A DNA stretch of 36,796 nt from Rhodothermales bacterium. Its GTDB lineage: Bacteria; Bacteroidota; Rhodothermia; Rhodothermales; Bin80. Position 1 is the first letter of the stretch; every line of letters begins with the position of its first letter. Below, one piece after another: positions 33,811 through 36,796 of this stretch. A program made the translations under genes and the position numbers. The stretch spans positions 1 to 36,796 of the forward strand of contig JAAXGT010000035.1 of assembly GCA_012271205.1 (NCBI GenBank), written 5' to 3'. The notes below the pieces were generated by a model, which did not search any database, was not told the DNA's origin, and saw only the letters and a program-made list of their open reading frames with translations.

Positions 33811-36132
33811 TCAGCCAATCGGTAGCCTCAGTCGAAAAACCACGTTTCGTCCTGGATCATCGATGAAATACCGAAATCGGCTCAGATAGTCCCGATAGAC
33901 CGTGTTAAAAAGATTCTGGACACTCAGGCCGAGTTGAATCGTGGACGTCCCCGAAGCTATTTCTACACGGTATCCAACTTCAAACAGGGAGTAGCCATCA
34001 GGGGGGTCTGCATAGTCAACGCCTTTGGGATAACGTATCTGGCGCCTGACAAATGTGCTTTCCAACTCAATCTCGGACGAACGAAATCTTCCGAGGTTTG
34101 GAAGATTCAAGACCTTGCTAAGCGTTAGGCGATCAGCAGGCATGAGGATTAGCGACATGCCCGTGCTTCGGTTGACTCCCCGGACGACTGATCCCTGTGC
34201 TCGAAACTCTAGAAATCCAAGGAAGCTGAATTCTGCCACCCCGTCCAAACCATGTATGAGGGCATCGGTCTGTTCGTAGCGAAATGACGGAAAGGTTCCT
34301 CGAATAGTAACTCTTGGTTCGGGCTCTGGAAACAAGTGTATGTAGCCATTCATCCAGTTGTTAAAAGCACTGACCTCTAAGCTGGAATTCCTGCCCACGT
34401 GCCGCAATGTCATATCAAGGTTGTAACTGCGCTCTCCACCGATGCCGCTGCTTCCAATCTCGAATTGCGCTGTACCGTGATGCACACCAAAGTTGTATAG
34501 TTCGTTGACCCCTGGGGGGCGCCAAGCAGTACCTAGATTTACCGACACGGACCAGAACCTGCTGAACTGCCAGATGGTACCCACTACACCGGAAAGGCTC
34601 GTGTATGAGTGAGTGACGCGTGTGTAGGGACCACGCTGATTCACACGCGGGTATGCCTTCAGCCAACGATGGTCCAGTCTTGCACCGGCCTCGACTGTCC
34701 ACGCCTGGCGCACCCAAGTACCTCGGGCATAGGTTCCTCCAGTGAGAGCCCGGAAATTCGGAATCAGATAGCCGGATTCGACATTGACGCTGCCTTGGTT
34801 CATTCCACTCAATCCAATGACACCGAAATACGAGCCGCGTGGGAAGGATCTGAACTTCACATCGAACGTCTGCGTCGTAAGCCTCAGGTCAAAGGCTGGA
34901 TCATCGATCGGGTTACCGTAACGCCGGTGGGCATCGAACTCCTGACGGTGATTCTGCTGCAACCCAAACTGCATCTCAATACGGTCACCGCTGCCCAGAT
35001 TGTAGTGTCCGGAAAGCGTGAAGAGATCGTGACGCACTGTTTGTTTCGGTGCCTCTATAGAATACAGAAATTCGTACTGTACACTCGGCTCGCCGCGTTG
35101 GAGGACCCGCTGGAGGTCATCAAAGTTTCCGATGTGTGCGCCCTTGAACAGACCCAGCTCTGTGTTGAAGAGGCTATAGTAGGAGTTCAGGACAAAATTG
35201 TCCCCTTTGTACCCCAAGGCAAGTGAACCATTCAACTCACTAAATCCCGAGTTTCCGATAACGTAATCGGGTGTTTTTGAAGCTCCTGCCTTGCGAAAGC
35301 TACCCTGCACACGCCAACCTAGGCCCGGCAGGACGCGTACTGCACTCTCAAGCAAGGCCGACCCCGCTGCCTGTCGATTGTTGGAGAATCCATTCACCGA
35401 CACCGAACCTGCAACTTTGGGGACCACCGGAAGCTCGCGTGGCTCAAGACGTATTACACCCCCAATGGCCCCCACACCGTACTCTACGCCTGCGGCTCCA
35501 CGCACAAGTTCAATGCGAACAGGTGCGAAGGGATCAATCTCAGGTGCGTGTTCCCCACCCCACTGCTGTCCTTCTTGGGGCACACCAGCATTGAGAACGA
35601 GTATACGCTGACTGTGCATGCCCCGTATCACTGGTTTGGCTATGCTGGGCCCGGTCGTAAGTGTCGTCACACCTGCCAAGTGGCTGAGGGCCTCAGCCAC
35701 TGTTTGGCCTCTGAGCTTTTCCAATTCCTCCGGTTCCAAACTCGAAACTGACAAGGTTGCCCGATTTAATTCCGCGCCGGGGCTTTCGGCCGTGGCGATT
35801 AATTCCTTAAGCTCTAGTTCTTCCGGCTCCAATGTCACGTCAAGCACCGTGCGTCCAATGCCGATCGAAACGGAACGAACGACGGTAGCGAATCCCACAA
35901 AGCGGTATTCTACCGTGAGCGTACCTTGGGGCAATCCGTCCAATGTGTAGTAGCCTGCAGAGTCGGTAGCCGTGCCCTGCATTAGTGCCGGTACAAATAC
36001 ATGAACTCCGTGCAATGGCTGATATTCGCCGTGCATGACTCTGCCCGCGAGTTGTTGTGACCATGTGGCACCGGAGGGCAGGACCAATAACAGTATCAAC
36101 CGAATTCTACACGCACTCAGGATAGACTTCAT
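33811..36132 (-). CDS. TonB-dependent receptor, probably for metal or metallophore
   Basis: 773 aa from ATG 36132, giving the signal peptide MKSILSACRIRLILLLVLPS...TWSQ; ATG 36207 would add 25 residues. Residues ~26-115 are a carboxypeptidase-regulatory-like domain (LAGRVMHGEYQPLHGVHVFV, YRFVGFATVVRSVSIGIGRT). The plug contains SHLAGVTTLTTGPSIAKPVI, RGMHSQRILVLNAGVPQEGQ, QWGGEHAPEID and RIELVRGAAGVEYGVGAIGG; the QQWGxEHAPEID block is typical of a Bacteroidota receptor group related to ZnuD-like metal receptors. The barrel ends VQNLFNTVYRDYLSRFRYFI, DDPGRNVVFRLRLPIG. The upstream His/Cys membrane protein and downstream lipoprotein form a recurrent trio. Zinc or copper is my guess; the ligand is not proven. 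Confidence 0.9.
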   Translation of the reverse strand: MKSILSACRIRLILLLVLPSGATWSQQLAGRVMHGEYQPLHGVHVFVPALMQGTATDSAGYYTLDGLPQGTLTVEYRFVGFATVVRSVSIGIGRTVLDVTLEPEELELKELIATAESPGAELNRATLSVSSLEPEELEKLRGQTVAEALSHLAGVTTLTTGPSIAKPVIRGMHSQRILVLNAGVPQEGQQWGGEHAPEIDPFAPVRIELVRGAAGVEYGVGAIGGVIRLEPRELPVVPKVAGSVSVNGFSNNRQAAGSALLESAVRVLPGLGWRVQGSFRKAGASKTPDYVIGNSGFSELNGSLALGYKGDNFVLNSYYSLFNTELGLFKGAHIGNFDDLQRVLQRGEPSVQYEFLYSIEAPKQTVRHDLFTLSGHYNLGSGDRIEMQFGLQQNHRQEFDAHRRYGNPIDDPAFDLRLTTQTFDVKFRSFPRGSYFGVIGLSGMNQGSVNVESGYLIPNFRALTGGTYARGTWVRQAWTVEAGARLDHRWLKAYPRVNQRGPYTRVTHSYTSLSGVVGTIWQFSRFWSVSVNLGTAWRPPGVNELYNFGVHHGTAQFEIGSSGIGGERSYNLDMTLRHVGRNSSLEVSAFNNWMNGYIHLFPEPEPRVTIRGTFPSFRYEQTDALIHGLDGVAEFSFLGFLEFRAQGSVVRGVNRSTGMSLILMPADRLTLSKVLNLPNLGRFRSSEIELESTFVRRQIRYPKGVDYADPPDGYSLFEVGYRVEIASGTSTIQLGLSVQNLFNTVYRDYLSRFRYFIDDPGRNVVFRLRLPIG

Positions 36133-36302
36133 CAAAGCCGTGGTAAGCTGTGAAAGAGACCAGAGGAACGCTTTGTCCACAACATGTGACTGACAAGCAG
36201 AATCCACACCACACAGTGGGGATGCCGATTAGCAGCGGGCAAGAGAATCCTCTAGCCAAAGCACACAGGATCACTCGCAGGGTGCGAGCGCATCAAGCCA
36301 GA

Positions 36303-36665
36303 CTAAGCGTTGTCTGGCGGTCCACGAATTGAAGCAAAAAAGATATGGGACGCTTCCACGTTCAAGAGCAGACTCGTGCGAAACGCCGTAAAATCACGAT
36401 TGGCGTGCAGGATCGTCTGCGGAGCGTCAAATTGAAGCAGACGAACACACAGTAAACAACTATCGTCGACAATGTCGGAGAGGAAACCCTCGAAACTGTC
36501 ACCGTGCCGCTTGTGGTCGCACGCTTCAGGTGCGTCTACGTATTGCCGAGCGGACAAGTATCCATGGTGTGCGCGATGCAAAAACGGCGTAAGCACACCC
36601 CCTGTGACGAAGACCACTAGCAACGCCACAGCGCTATACCACCTGATGCGGCAAGATCTACGCAT
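36303..36665 (-). CDS. Small His/Cys membrane protein upstream of TonB receptor
   Basis: 120 aa. One N-terminal membrane segment (~11-29, YSAVALLVVFVTGGVLTPFL) is followed by metal-ligand-rich motifs: LHRAHHGYLSARQ, CDHKRHGDSFEGF and DDSCLLCVRLLQF (C-x2-C). The layout resembles DUF2946-like and other short His/Cys membrane proteins found next to outer-membrane metal receptors. It lies 170 bp upstream of the TonB receptor on the same strand and would be the first gene of that operon. A metal-binding periplasmic domain is inferred; exact function is unknown. Confidence 0.7.
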   Translation of the reverse strand: MRRSCRIRWYSAVALLVVFVTGGVLTPFLHRAHHGYLSARQYVDAPEACDHKRHGDSFEGFLSDIVDDSCLLCVRLLQFDAPQTILHANRDFTAFRTSLLLNVEASHIFFASIRGPPDNA

Positions 36666-36704
36666 GTAGGCTTCAGCCGGTTAAGAAACCTGTCTAGCAG
36701 AAAA

Positions 36705-36731
36705 ACAAGTTATGCAAAACAAGCTATGCAA
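36705..36731 (-). promoter_or_regulatory. Tandem 13-bp repeat upstream of the metal operon
   Basis: ACAAGTTATGCAA (36705-36717) and ACAAGCTATGCAA (36719-36731) are direct repeats differing at one base, spaced by one A. Placed ~40 bp upstream of the 36665 start, they could be a regulator site controlling the metal-uptake operon. No known Fur/Zur palindrome was recognised. Confidence 0.3.
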
Positions 36732-36776
36732 GCTTTTGATCCCGTGCCTTAAACAGTCCCGAAGACCGCAGGAGTC

Positions 36777-36796
36777 CCCCCCCCCCCCCCCCCCCC
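36777..36796. other. Poly-C run at the contig end
   Basis: A run of about 20 C ends the sequence. Such terminal homopolymers commonly arise from sequencing or assembly (for instance two-colour chemistry or tailing artefacts), so it is most likely not genomic. Confidence 0.6.

Noticed and set aside
34609-35226. Plus-strand 205-codon frame
   Set aside because: Antisense to the TonB receptor, whose barrel sequence is clear.
1-36796. CRISPR arrays, tRNA or rRNA genes
   Set aside because: No regularly spaced repeats, cloverleaf-like TTCGANNC context or rRNA-like conserved blocks were seen.

Overview
The window reads as the end of a contig from a Bacteroidota-related bacterium, most likely of the Rhodothermia/Balneolia or Ignavibacteria type. 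The evidence is C-terminal type IX secretion sorting domains of the form NYPNPFNPSTTI...YDLLGRRV...LASGIYFYQL, a PorV/PorQ-family barrel, TonB receptors with an N-terminal carboxypeptidase-regulatory domain, and many starts without a Shine-Dalgarno. This placement is an inference from protein families; no rRNA or tRNA gene was seen. The final ~20 bases are pure C and look like a contig-end artefact.

Layout: (1) 1-3577 is a decayed edge. It holds a GC-rich, frameshifted IS5-type transposase remnant, a minus-strand pair of a Cys-rich secreted peptide and a 6-bladed beta-propeller protein, and a broken minus-strand gene. (2) 3578-5644 encodes a secreted purple-acid-phosphatase-like metallophosphoesterase with a sorting domain. 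(3) 5956-19812 is a co-directional surface block: TonB receptor, large dockerin-like/FN3 sorted protein, PorV-type barrel, 8-repeat PPC-like sorted protein, and a SurA-like lipoprotein. (4) 19802-30144 is a 2-aminoethylphosphonate (AEP) catabolic locus: a divergent DeoR regulator, phnW, a double-headed phosphodiesterase lipoprotein, a pbfA-like lyase, phnA, phnY and a phosphonate-type FAD oxidase. A VOC protein follows. (5) 30752-33160 is a graveyard: a frameshifted MqsA-like antitoxin, a shredded ParA/MinD-like ATPase and an IS256-type transposase remnant, with one ~37-bp imperfect direct repeat on each side of the first two. (6) 33167-36796 (minus strand) is a likely metal-uptake trio: a small His/Cys membrane protein, a TonB receptor and a lipoprotein.

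How the genes work together: in the AEP locus three enzymes converge on phosphonoacetaldehyde. PhnW takes AEP, the PbfA-like lyase takes (R)-1-hydroxy-AEP, and the FAD oxidase takes N-methyl-AEP or AEP. PhnY then makes phosphonoacetate, and PhnA splits it to acetate and phosphate. The most interesting gene is the lipoprotein at 22119-24602. It carries two complete alkaline-phosphatase-superfamily domains in tandem, each with Ser where NPP enzymes have Thr, followed by CHB_HEX-like and PA14-like modules. Because it lies inside the AEP cluster, I infer that it releases AEP or phosphate from phosphonylated or phosphorylated glycoconjugates or lipids outside the cytoplasm. No transporter for AEP is in the window.

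Starts were chosen by signal peptide position, Shine-Dalgarno and family length; several are ambiguous and are flagged.
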